NCBI GenBank assembly: GCA_965214435.1
Contig: OZ243960.1
Span: forward strand, 1,116,001 to 1,180,000
Origin: Rubrobacter_A sp965214435
Lineage (GTDB): Bacteria > Actinomycetota > Rubrobacteria > Rubrobacterales > Rubrobacteraceae
Direction of reading: 5' to 3'
DNA: 64,000 nt
In this document: piece by piece, positions 34,548 to 42,657 of the stretch
How the letters are laid out: each line of letters starts with the position of its first letter
Position numbering within the stretch: the stretch's first letter is position 1
Program-made: the position numbers and the translations under genes
Notes under the pieces: generated by a model
What the model was told of the DNA's origin: nothing
Databases searched by the model: none
What the model saw: only the letters and a program-made list of their open reading frames with translations

Positions 34548-35366
34548 ATGAACACAGAGCAGGCTATACAAGTCGTCCGGAACAAATTTCCGTTCAAAGG
34601 GTACATGGACACGGCGGAAGACGTATATAGGAACATCGCTACTACTACGCGCCGTTACGTGAAGCCGGGAGGCAAGATATTAGACTTCGGGGCGGGGCCG
34701 GCAGACAGGACAGCCGTACTGCAAGTACTGGGCTTTCGGTGTTCGGCCTACGACGACCTTCAGGACAACTGGCACAAGATAGAGGGCAACAGAGACAAGA
34801 TTCTAGATTTCGCCCGTGAGATCGGCATAGATTACAGGCTCAGGACAAACGAAGACATACCCTTTGAAAGAGGCTCTTTCGACATGGTGATGGCGCACGA
34901 CGTCCTGGAGCACTTTCACGACTCCCCGCGGGGCCTTCTTATCGACCTGCTGGAACTCGTCAAGCCAGGGGGTTATTTGTTCGTGACGGTCCCGAACGCG
35001 GTGAACATCAGAAAGCGTATAAGGGTTCTGCTAGGAAAGACGAATCTCCCCTCCTTTAATCAGTACTACTGGTACCCGGACCCCTGGCGGGGACACGTCC
35101 GGGAATATGTAAAGGACGACCTGGAGCAATTATCTGAGTATTTGAGCCTGGACGTGATGGAACTGCGCGGCTGTCACCACATGATCCAGAAGAGGCTCCC
35201 CGAGCTTCTTGAGCCGGTATACAAAGGTGCGACCAGGGTCTTTCCCGGCTGGAGGGATACCTGGTTGTTGGTAGCAAAGAAAAGGCCGGCCTGGTCTCCG
35301 AGGAAGGATCTAACTCAGGCGGAGTTCGGCGAGATGATGAAACCCGTGACGGCGTACCGGTATTAA
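34548..35366 (+). CDS. Class I SAM-dependent methyltransferase
   Basis: A 272-aa protein with motif I ILDFGAGPADRT (about 43-54), an acidic YDDL after strand 2, FDMVMAHDVLEHF and LVKPGGYLFVTVPN. This is the small-molecule/sugar methyltransferase type often found in glycan loci; its acceptor is unknown. Position after SQD1 suggests a sugar or lipid-linked saccharide. ATG 34548 follows GAGGAGAAACG. Base composition is more AT-rich than the flanks. Confidence 0.82.
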   Translation: MNTEQAIQVVRNKFPFKGYMDTAEDVYRNIATTTRRYVKPGGKILDFGAGPADRTAVLQVLGFRCSAYDDLQDNWHKIEGNRDKILDFAREIGIDYRLRTNEDIPFERGSFDMVMAHDVLEHFHDSPRGLLIDLLELVKPGGYLFVTVPNAVNIRKRIRVLLGKTNLPSFNQYYWYPDPWRGHVREYVKDDLEQLSEYLSLDVMELRGCHHMIQKRLPELLEPVYKGATRVFPGWRDTWLLVAKKRPAWSPRKDLTQAEFGEMMKPVTAYRY

Positions 35367-35433
35367 CAGGCAATACGGAACGGACGGGAGTACGGCGAGC
35401 GATCCGCGGGAGCCCGCCGCGAATGAGGCGGCC

Positions 35434-35460
35434 CTGACAAGCATCGACCTCCCGTATAAT
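35434..35460 (+). promoter_or_regulatory. Predicted promoter of the Uma2-like gene
   Basis: CTGACA (35434-35439) and TATAAT (35455-35460) are 15 bp apart, a short spacer. It lies about 30 nt upstream of the 35493 start, with GCGGAGGAA as ribosome site. Confidence 0.4.
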
Positions 35461-35492
35461 CCGGGTCGTACAGGCGAGCCGCGGAGGAACCC

Positions 35493-36074
35493 ATGATCGT
35501 CACGAAACACCGCTTTACCGTCGAGGAGTACCACAAGATGGCCGAGGCCGGCATCCTCGGAGCAGATGACCGGGTGGAACTCATAGACGGGGAGGTGGTG
35601 GAGATGGCTCCGATAGGTTCGAACCACGTGCGGGTGGTTAACGCCCTGACCGACATTCTGGCTGATTTCCGGGCTTCAGGGCGTGCCTCGGAGCGATACA
35701 CGATCAGCGTGCAAAACCCCGTAGTACTGAGTATTAACCAGGAGCTACAGCCGGACATAGCCCTCCTGCGCGCCGGGCGTAACAGAGCAGAGCTGCCACA
35801 GGCCGCCGACGCCCTCCTGGTAGTAGAAGTCGCCGACACCTCTATCACCTACGACCGCGAGCGTAAGTTTCCTCTCTACGCGGAGGCTGGCATCCCCGAA
35901 GCGTGGCTAATAGACCTGACGGAAGACCGCGTGGAGGTCCACTCATCTCCAGAGTCCGGCGGGGCCGGGTACGGAAAAGTCTCCCGCTTTGTGCGCGGCG
36001 AGAAAGTAGTCTCGGCGACTTTTCCCTACCTCGTCTTCGACGCTGCCGAGGCGCTGCCCCCGGAGGGTTCATGA
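35493..36074 (+). CDS. Uma2-family (DUF820) PD-(D/E)xK nuclease-like protein
   Basis: A 193-aa protein with family features: FTVEEYHKMAEAGIL, VELIDGEVVEM, QPDIALLR, LLVVEVADTS (the D...ExK-like core) and AEAGIPEAWLIDL. Uma2 proteins have a restriction-endonuclease-like fold, but no activity is established for most. They are often multi-copy and scattered. It overlaps the small DNA-binding gene that follows (ATGA), so the two may act together. Confidence 0.85.
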   Translation: MIVTKHRFTVEEYHKMAEAGILGADDRVELIDGEVVEMAPIGSNHVRVVNALTDILADFRASGRASERYTISVQNPVVLSINQELQPDIALLRAGRNRAELPQAADALLVVEVADTSITYDRERKFPLYAEAGIPEAWLIDLTEDRVEVHSSPESGGAGYGKVSRFVRGEKVVSATFPYLVFDAAEALPPEGS

Positions 36075-36301
36075 AAGTGGCGGACCTTCGCCTGAGCCCG
36101 CAGACGGTAGAGCTTCTCGAAAGGCTCTCCGAAAAGCTTAACGTTTCACAGTCGGCTGTTATCGAGACGGCGGTTAGTCGGATGGCCGCGCAAGAAGACG
36201 TGGGCCGGGCGGGAGATTCCGGTGAGGAAACGTCGTTTCTGGACGAGTTGCGCGAGGAGATCGCCCGCGAAGCCGGGGAAAGCGAGCGTAAGGAAGATTA
36301 G
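36071..36301 (+). CDS. Small ribbon-helix-helix-like protein
   Basis: A 76-aa protein starting at ATG 36071, overlapping the Uma2 stop as ATGA. The N-terminal LRLSPQTVELLERLSEKLNVSQ has the strand-helix-helix pattern of CopG/RHH antitoxins, and the C-terminal half is acidic. It may autoregulate the pair or neutralise the Uma2 protein; this is inference from arrangement. Confidence 0.6.
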   Translation: MKVADLRLSPQTVELLERLSEKLNVSQSAVIETAVSRMAAQEDVGRAGDSGEETSFLDELREEIAREAGESERKED

Positions 36302-36388
36302 CGCCTGCGCGACAAGTTTCCCGAAGTCCAGCGGCGGATCTTCAGGTCCTGAAGCATTTACCCTGGCCTCGGATAAAACAGTAGTAGA

Positions 36389-37684
36389 TTGGTAGCAAGG
36401 TACTTGGAAGGTCCTTCTCAACCCACGATAGCTGAAGCCGGTGTCCTCTCCCGACTGCGGCGTGGTACCGCTGAAGCATTTGTTCTGCACGCTGCCGGGA
36501 TTGGCCTGCTATTCCTCATGCACGTCATCCTGGGCCGCGCTGTGGGAACGGAAGGTTACGGAACCTTTAGCTACGCTCTGGCGCTTGCCGGTGTGCTGGC
36601 GATAATAGTTCCTCTCGGGTGGCCCACGGCCCTCATGCGCTTTATAGCCCAGTACGTAGAGCAGCAGCACTGGGGGTTACTGCGAGGCGCCGTACGCCGG
36701 GCGTACCAGATCACGTTAGTATCGGCCGTCCTGGCCGCCTCGGTGTTATGGGGAATCTCTTACTGGACCAGTATTTCCTCTGCGTTAGCTACCAGCCTGC
36801 GCTTTGCCGCTATACTCCTGCCCCTGCTCGCGTTCGTAGGACTGCGTCGCAAAGCTCTCCAGGGCTTGCAGAGAGTCAAGTCGAGCATCGCCATAGAGGA
36901 GGTTTTCCTGCCTCTGCTGGTGATCGCCGGGGTATACCTATTCGCCATTAACAGTTCGTCCGGGGCCTTGTCTCTGTATGCTGGGGCAGCGTTCCTGGCT
37001 TTCGTGGCCGGTAGCTTTTTACTGTGGCGGAGCCTGCCTCCGCAGAGGCAAACCGCGAAACCGGAGTTCCGTACCAGGGCGTGGACGGCCGTCGCCATCC
37101 CGATGGCTTTCGGCGGTCTCAGCCAGATCATCCTGAACCGCACCGACATGATCATGCTCGGCGCCATGACAAACATGGAGTCCGTAGGTCTGTACGGTGC
37201 GGCGACCCGCTTCGCCTCCCTAAACACTTTCGCGCTCGGAGCCGTAAATACCATAGCCGCTCCTATGATAGCCGCTGCTTTCTACGGCAACCGGCACCGG
37301 CAAGTCCGGGGCATATTCCGCAAGGCGATGCTCTGGTCCGCACTCGGGGCGCTACCGCTCTTCGCTGTTATGCTTTTCGCTCCCCAACTCTTGCTCGGTT
37401 TTTTCGGACAAAGCTTTGTGCAGGCAGGCTCTCTACTACAGGTGCTGGCTGTAGGCCAATTTGTAAATGCAGCGACCGGTCCGGTAGGTTTTACGCTCCA
37501 GGTTACGGGTCGGGAGCGAGTCTTCGCCCTGGCTATGGGCGTCGCCGCGGCAGCGAATGTGGCGGGTAACCTGCTGGCGATACCCGCTTTCGGAGCGATC
37601 GGAGCCGCTTACGTTACAGCGGCAAGTATAGTAATCTTGAACCTGACTTTGCTAACACTAGTTTGGATGAAAAGATCTGCTTGA
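36389..37684 (+). CDS. Wzx-type polysaccharide flippase (1)
   Basis: A 431-aa MOP/PST-family transporter with about 12-14 hydrophobic helices, beginning with LGRAVGTEGYGTFSYALALAG, a typical Wzx start. A central FGGLSQIILNRTDMIMLGAM segment matches the seventh-helix region of the family. It would flip undecaprenyl-linked oligosaccharide across the membrane. TTG start at 36389 lacks a clear ribosome site. It is paralogous to the flippase at 59791 and pairs with the Wzy-like polymerase just downstream. Confidence 0.87.
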   Translation: MVARYLEGPSQPTIAEAGVLSRLRRGTAEAFVLHAAGIGLLFLMHVILGRAVGTEGYGTFSYALALAGVLAIIVPLGWPTALMRFIAQYVEQQHWGLLRGAVRRAYQITLVSAVLAASVLWGISYWTSISSALATSLRFAAILLPLLAFVGLRRKALQGLQRVKSSIAIEEVFLPLLVIAGVYLFAINSSSGALSLYAGAAFLAFVAGSFLLWRSLPPQRQTAKPEFRTRAWTAVAIPMAFGGLSQIILNRTDMIMLGAMTNMESVGLYGAATRFASLNTFALGAVNTIAAPMIAAAFYGNRHRQVRGIFRKAMLWSALGALPLFAVMLFAPQLLLGFFGQSFVQAGSLLQVLAVGQFVNAATGPVGFTLQVTGRERVFALAMGVAAAANVAGNLLAIPAFGAIGAAYVTAASIVILNLTLLTLVWMKRSA

Positions 37685-37703
37685 GTAGGTACGAGTAGCG
37701 TAA

Positions 37704-39056
37704 ATGGCGGAGAAATACCTAGCCAACTTTAAGCTTCGCACGCCACTTGTCTTAGCTTTTCTGGGACTTGCGGTAGCGTGGGCTGTTCTCTTACCTGCAA
37801 GAGAAGCTGAGTTATGGCAACTCGCCATACCGGCTGTTTTGCTAGCTGCTGTGACAATAGGTTATGATGTAGCAAAGGAGGGATACTTTCATCCAGTTTT
37901 TCTGTTTGGAGCCTTCACGCTTGCTATGGCGCTTGTTGGAATGGTCGAAATGGCTTTTTCTATGGACGGCACGGTAAGTTTCTTTCAGGCTTACAAGTTA
38001 CCGGTTTCTTCAGAAGAAATGTTCATACTGGCAAGCGAACAACTACTCTTACTTACAGCTTTATATACCGGTTACGTAATAGTAAATGGACTAGGAGAAA
38101 ACGGGTTTATACGCGGCCGAGTAAGGCACAGTAGTCTCGATTCACTCTGGTTAGTATTCTATCTCGTTGGCTTAGGTGCATTACTGTACCTTATAGTGAG
38201 TACCGGCGGATTTACTGAGCTTTTTGACAATCTGGGTGCAAAATACGAACGTGCTGCGGGTAATGGCGAGATTATATTGCTCATGCACTTCGCTTATGCG
38301 GGCATTCTCATTTGGTATAAAAAGAATATTCGTCGCTCAGCGTGGCAACGATACGGAGGCATTATAATTCTTAACCTGCCGCTGCTACTCTCAGGCTCCC
38401 GAACAGGAATGCTCATAACGCTGATTGCGGTCGGCTACATGGACGAGTGGATAGGTCGCCGGATCAGACTTAAGATACTTTTGCTCATAGGAATGGCGTT
38501 GACGGTATTCCTAGCCGCTTACGGAAGCTTCAGAGGGCAGATGGCTCTCGACTTCTTTTCAGAAATTTCAAAGTCTTTATCTATGGGTATAGGTTACGTC
38601 GTTGCTACCCAGATAGATTTGATCGGTGACCAGTTCAGACCTGGAACACTATTATTAGCCTTTTCTTCAATGGTACCTAGTGTAGTAGAAGCGTTAGTAG
38701 GTTTTCCAGATAGTCCAAATTATATCTTTTCCCAAGCGCTGATTGATGGCACTCCGGTTACCGTCTCAATGGGGATTATGGGCGAGGCGAACTTTGTGTT
38801 GAACTACGGCTGGAGCTTCTTCTACTATTTGTTTATAGCTATTATTCTCTCTTGGGTTGGCTCTTACGGTCAGGAAAAATCTTTATTACTGACCGCGGTG
38901 ATAGCTGGAAGCACCATACGAATTGCTAAGGGCGGAGTTACTGCAGGAGGCGCAAACCTATTAATGATTGCGATACCAATACTCCTAGCTTACTTGCTAG
39001 CTAAGTTGTTAACGAAAAGTCGTGAGAAAGGTTACATTAATAAAAAGCAAAACTAA
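37704..39056 (+). CDS. Wzy-like oligosaccharide repeat-unit polymerase
   Basis: A 450-aa protein with about 12 hydrophobic helices and few conserved motifs, as usual for Wzy. The LLLSGSRTGMLI segment in a large loop region matches the O-antigen polymerase pattern. It would polymerise flipped repeat units at the outer face. The gene is clearly AT-richer than its surroundings (many TTA, AAT, GCT and ATA codons), a sign of transfer from another genome. Identification rests on topology, loop motif and position between flippase and glycosyltransferase. Confidence 0.72.
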   Translation: MAEKYLANFKLRTPLVLAFLGLAVAWAVLLPAREAELWQLAIPAVLLAAVTIGYDVAKEGYFHPVFLFGAFTLAMALVGMVEMAFSMDGTVSFFQAYKLPVSSEEMFILASEQLLLLTALYTGYVIVNGLGENGFIRGRVRHSSLDSLWLVFYLVGLGALLYLIVSTGGFTELFDNLGAKYERAAGNGEIILLMHFAYAGILIWYKKNIRRSAWQRYGGIIILNLPLLLSGSRTGMLITLIAVGYMDEWIGRRIRLKILLLIGMALTVFLAAYGSFRGQMALDFFSEISKSLSMGIGYVVATQIDLIGDQFRPGTLLLAFSSMVPSVVEALVGFPDSPNYIFSQALIDGTPVTVSMGIMGEANFVLNYGWSFFYYLFIAIILSWVGSYGQEKSLLLTAVIAGSTIRIAKGGVTAGGANLLMIAIPILLAYLLAKLLTKSREKGYINKKQN

Positions 39057-39103
39057 GGTGAGTTGTACGTATAGCACTCTGACCCGTTTGCGGCGACCAT
39101 GAA

Positions 39104-40192
39104 GTGCCAACTGTGAGCCAAGAAGTTTACGACCGACAATTATTTACAAGACATATTGTCTACGTGCGTAACCCTAACCGGGCACACAAGCTTCTGCCGC
39201 TCCTCGAAGGCATGTCTGTACTGCCAGTGAAAAACTGGCAAGATGTAACGAGTTTAAGGCGCACCCTGGATACCGATACTGTAGTTATGCTCGACAACTT
39301 CGGACGTTGGGCAGTACTCGGTATCTTCGCTTCCGCTCTACTGCAGGCTCCACTCATCCTACGCTTACGGGGAGAGTTCTTCCGCGAGGAGTACGAGCGA
39401 ACCGCGGTTCGCTCGGGTCCTTTTCGGCGGCTGCGTTACTTGGCTAACGTTAATCTAGCGAAGCTTTGTATCTGGAAGTCTCGAATGGTCATTTGTAACT
39501 CAGAATATTTAGCGCGAGCAATGAAACCTTATCTCCGGGGTAAGTTGGTAACAATTGTACATAACCCCTGTACTGCGATGGAACCTGTAGCATCTCACAA
39601 CGACACTCTCCAACTACCCAAAGAAGGTTTTCGTTTATTAACGGTTACTAATATGAATCTGTACTCAAAAGTACAGCCTACTATCGAAGCTATTTGCGAG
39701 TGGATGCCTCTCTACTTGTGGAAAGAGTTAGACATTTATTGGACTGTTTGTGGGTCTGGGCATCACGAAGATCGTTTTAGAGCCGCAGTTCGCGAAAAGG
39801 GGCTACAAGATAGGGTCCGCTTGTTGGGACGCGTGGACAACGTCTCGGAGTTATACCGGTGGTGCGACGTTCTCGTACACTTCACGAGAATGGATGCTTT
39901 TCCCAACGTCCCGATGGAGGCGATGTTGCACGATAAGCCGGTCGTCACCAACGTTGATAGCTGCGGGACTCGCGAGCAAGTTCGGGATGGCGAGAATGGT
40001 CGCGTAGTCGAAAACGCTGAGTCTTTCGCTTCCGCACTCAAGCAGTACGCGGAAGACCAGACGCTGCGCGAGCGTCATGCTCGTGCGGGGCACCGGCTGA
40101 TTCAGGCTAAGTTTTCGGTGGAAGCCCAACGCCCGGCCATGAAGCGTGCTTTGGAGCAATTGCCCTTCTCTAATAGGAAAGGCGTTCTTTGA
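39104..40192 (+). CDS. GT4-family glycosyltransferase (1)
   Basis: A 362-aa GT-B enzyme. The C-terminal domain has LLGRVDNVSELYRWCDVLVH and the donor-site FPNVPMEAMLHDKPVV (E-x7-E-like), then GENGRVVE. The N-terminal domain (acceptor side) is divergent. It would add a sugar from an NDP donor to a lipid-linked acceptor in the cytoplasm. GTG 39104; the stop overlaps the TTG start of the next gene. AT-rich like the polymerase gene before it. Confidence 0.82.
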   Translation: MPTVSQEVYDRQLFTRHIVYVRNPNRAHKLLPLLEGMSVLPVKNWQDVTSLRRTLDTDTVVMLDNFGRWAVLGIFASALLQAPLILRLRGEFFREEYERTAVRSGPFRRLRYLANVNLAKLCIWKSRMVICNSEYLARAMKPYLRGKLVTIVHNPCTAMEPVASHNDTLQLPKEGFRLLTVTNMNLYSKVQPTIEAICEWMPLYLWKELDIYWTVCGSGHHEDRFRAAVREKGLQDRVRLLGRVDNVSELYRWCDVLVHFTRMDAFPNVPMEAMLHDKPVVTNVDSCGTREQVRDGENGRVVENAESFASALKQYAEDQTLRERHARAGHRLIQAKFSVEAQRPAMKRALEQLPFSNRKGVL

Positions 40193-41067
40193 AGGCACTG
40201 TACATAGTAGGAGATTCTAGGAGCGGCTCTACCCTGCTCCAGCACTTGCTGTCACTGCAGGAGGGCGTAGTTGCTCTCGGGGAGGTTCACCGGCTACAGA
40301 AACTGGTCCGTGCTGGAGAGCCTTGCGCCTGCTCCCGTCCTGTAGGAGAGTGCCCCTTCTGGATAGAGACCGCTCTCTACGCCGGGTTGTCTGTAGATAA
40401 CGCCCAGACAAGCACCGCCTTTCAAGCACTCCGCCGCTGGCCTGCTCAGGTGGTGGCCTGGACGGCCCTCCGGCTCGGCCTTGAGAAGCCGGCTCGCGAG
40501 TTGTTGAGGCGAGAGCAACAAGTCGCTGTAAATTGCCTGGCACTCTACAAGGCCGCCGGAGAGTTAACCGGAAATCAGGCTGTGGTGGACACATCGAAAG
40601 ATCCGGCACAGTTCCTTCACCTGTATCTAGCTAACGGAGATGTGGTGCGTCCGGTGCTTTTCGTGCGGGACGGGAGAGCCGTGGTCTGGTCAAAGATACA
40701 GAGGATAAAGACCCTCAGCGTGCAGCAGGCTTCTCGCCGGTGGGTTTCGGTGTCCCGTAAGATGCTTGCTTTGCAGAAAGTTTTGCCCGCTCCAGACTGC
40801 GAACTTGTCTACTATGAGGAGCTTTGCAGGAACCCTACAGTAGCGCTGGAGAATATCCTGAGCCGGGTGAACGTTACCATTCAATCTACGGACCTGAGTG
40901 CTCTACCGGCAGAACGTCACGACCTAGGCGGAAGTCCTCGTTTCCGGGTAAGAGAGCCGTATAAGATCGAGGCAGACGAGCGCTGGCGGACCGAGATGCC
41001 GAAGGAGGCACTCGCCACCTTCGAGCGTATCGCCGGGCCGACGAACCGAAAGCTAGGCTATGAATAG
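40189..41067 (+). CDS. PAPS-dependent sulfotransferase (1)
   Basis: A 292-aa protein with the 5'-phosphosulfate loop GDSRSGST (8-15) and the 3'-phosphate region VLFVRDGRAVVWS near 165-177, the two PAPS-binding signatures. The VVDTSKDPAQF segment between them is typical of bacterial sulfotransferase_3-type proteins. It would transfer sulfate from PAPS to a hydroxyl, here probably on a glycan or glycolipid precursor. The TTG start overlaps the glycosyltransferase stop (TTGA), and its 3' end overlaps the next sulfotransferase by 8 bp. Confidence 0.83.
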   Translation: MKALYIVGDSRSGSTLLQHLLSLQEGVVALGEVHRLQKLVRAGEPCACSRPVGECPFWIETALYAGLSVDNAQTSTAFQALRRWPAQVVAWTALRLGLEKPARELLRREQQVAVNCLALYKAAGELTGNQAVVDTSKDPAQFLHLYLANGDVVRPVLFVRDGRAVVWSKIQRIKTLSVQQASRRWVSVSRKMLALQKVLPAPDCELVYYEELCRNPTVALENILSRVNVTIQSTDLSALPAERHDLGGSPRFRVREPYKIEADERWRTEMPKEALATFERIAGPTNRKLGYE

Positions 41068-41860
41068 GGCTAAAGCCGTAAATCTTCTCTACAGAAAGAC
41101 AAACGGGCTCGTCCGGTCCGGGATGGTCCATCTTCTATCCGACGTATTTCCACTGTACACGGTGAACGAGTATCCGAAGTCCGGGGGCACGTGGGCCGGA
41201 CAGATGCTGGGCCAAGCTCTGGAGCTGCCGTTCCCGAGAAACCGGCTACCAGTGCTCCGATCGTCGATCATGCACGGGCACTACCTGAACCCGCGGGGGA
41301 TGAAGAACGTGCTCGTCGTCTGGAGGGACGGACGGGACGTGATGGTGTCCTGGTACCACCACTGCCTGTTCCCGAACGACCGGGGGAACAAGCCTCTGGT
41401 CGAGCGGGTCCGCCGGGACCTATCCTTCGAGGACTACGGGGACGTCCGTCGGAACCTACCAACTTTTATCGAGTACGCTTTTACCCGCCAGCGCCACCCG
41501 CGCTTCTCGTGGGCCGAGTTCGTGCGCCGCTGGCACTCCCGCAAAGGTGTGGTCTATACCCGCTATGAAGACCTTAGACGGGACACGCCCGGCGAGTTAC
41601 AGAGGGTCGTGAAAGAGCTGACCGGGAAATCCCTCAGCATGGAGCGGGCCTTGGCGATAGAGGACGAGTTCTCGTTCGTCCGGCAGTCGGGCCGCCGGCC
41701 GGGCGAGGAGGACAAGGGTAGCTTTATGCGGAAGGGCGCGCTCGGTGACTGGCGCAACCAGTTCAGCCCGGAGGCGCGGCGGGTGTTCGACCGCTACGCC
41801 GGAAACGAGTTGATCCTACTCGGTTACGAGCAGGACCGGGCGTGGGTAAAAGAAGCGTGA
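41060..41860 (+). CDS. PAPS-dependent sulfotransferase (2)
   Basis: A 266-aa sulfotransferase_1-type enzyme with the classical loop YPKSGGTW (38-45), 3'-phosphate motif WRDGRDVMVSWY, TRYEDLRRD, and the C-terminal signature KGALGDWRNQF that closes over PAPS in cytosolic sulfotransferases. All key elements look intact, so it is very probably active. Acceptor unknown. It overlaps sulfotransferase 1 and ends just before a toxin-antitoxin pair on the other strand. Confidence 0.92.
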   Translation: MNRAKAVNLLYRKTNGLVRSGMVHLLSDVFPLYTVNEYPKSGGTWAGQMLGQALELPFPRNRLPVLRSSIMHGHYLNPRGMKNVLVVWRDGRDVMVSWYHHCLFPNDRGNKPLVERVRRDLSFEDYGDVRRNLPTFIEYAFTRQRHPRFSWAEFVRRWHSRKGVVYTRYEDLRRDTPGELQRVVKELTGKSLSMERALAIEDEFSFVRQSGRRPGEEDKGSFMRKGALGDWRNQFSPEARRVFDRYAGNELILLGYEQDRAWVKEA

Positions 41861-41874
41861 CAACGCTAGCGTCC

Positions 41875-42294
41875 TCATCCCGTTGCACCCGAGAACGGGT
41901 TTACCAACCGGACACCGGTACGCTCAACGTCGGCGGTGTTGCGCGTTACGAAGGTCATGCCTTCTACTTTCGCGGTAGCGGCCAAGAGACCGTCTACCAC
42001 AGGTACGGGGTCCGGGACGTTGATCCGGCCCCACTCTTCGGCTATGGCCGCGGTAACGGGGATGATGCGCTCCGCGTAGTCCCGCCGTAGCCGGTCGAGC
42101 CACTCTTCATACACGCGAGCCTGCGCGAGGTCTCGCCGCCGCAGCCGCTCTACGCCGCGCCTGATCTCCCCGACTACCAGTACGCTCAGGTATAGCTCCC
42201 CCGGGCTTACCGTCTCCATCCACTCCTTGACTCCCACGTTTCCTCCGGATCTACGGGCCTCGGAGAGCACGTTGGTGTCTAATAGAAAGTTCAC
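41875..42294 (-). CDS. VapC/FitB-type PIN-domain toxin
   Basis: A 139-aa PIN-domain RNase: LLDTNVLSEAR at the N-terminus (D6), a central VVGEIRRGVERL with Glu, and VPVVDGLLAATA with the C-terminal acidic residue, then TRNTADV. PIN toxins cleave tRNA or rRNA. The start overlaps the antitoxin stop as ATGA, the standard TA layout. It is inserted, in reverse, between two glycan-gene blocks. Confidence 0.9.
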   Translation of the reverse strand: MNFLLDTNVLSEARRSGGNVGVKEWMETVSPGELYLSVLVVGEIRRGVERLRRRDLAQARVYEEWLDRLRRDYAERIIPVTAAIAEEWGRINVPDPVPVVDGLLAATAKVEGMTFVTRNTADVERTGVRLVNPFSGATG

Positions 42295-42536
42295 GGGAGC
42301 GATATGTCCCGCGGCTTATCCTCCTGCCGCTCCAACCACAACCCATCCAACTCCGGTCCCGAGAGCAGAAACTCCTTGAAGTCTGGCTTTTCCCCGCTGA
42401 GACGCCGGTACTCCTCAACGGGCACCACGACCACAACCTCCTCGCCGTGCCGCGTCACCGTTTGCGGCCCCTCCTCGATCGTACGCCTCACCAACTCGCT
42501 GAACTTCTGCTTCGCCTCTTGCAACTGCCACTTCAT
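42291..42536 (-). CDS. Phd/YefM-type antitoxin
   Basis: An 81-aa protein: WQLQEAKQKFSELVRRTIEEGPQTVTRHG is the Phd/YefM DNA-binding start, VVPVEEYRRL the dimer strand, and the C-terminus a short toxin-binding tail. It should neutralise the downstream PIN toxin and repress the operon through the operator at 42551-42573. Confidence 0.88.
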   Translation of the reverse strand: MKWQLQEAKQKFSELVRRTIEEGPQTVTRHGEEVVVVVPVEEYRRLSGEKPDFKEFLLSGPELDGLWLERQEDKPRDISLP

Positions 42537-42550
42537 TTTATTGTCCCCAA

Positions 42551-42580
42551 TAACTGTCTAGTCTGTCTAGTTACATTATA
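42551..42580 (-). promoter_or_regulatory. Promoter and operator of the toxin-antitoxin operon
   Basis: On the - strand TATAAT (42580-42575) is followed directly by a 23-bp element (42573-42551) with inverted ends TAACT/AGTTA and two tandem copies of CTGTCTAGT. It lies 15 nt before the antitoxin start, over the expected transcription start, as in autoregulated Phd operons. Confidence 0.6.
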
Positions 42581-42657
42581 CAGTAGAGACCAAGTTTCGG
42601 AAGGGAGGATGGAAGCTTTGTAAACTGAGGCGTCCAGCATTAGACTTCTTGACTGAT

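Noticed and set aside
39160..40041. Antisense frames within the first glycosyltransferase gene
   Set aside because: No domain similarity and they overlap conserved GT4 motifs on the + strand.
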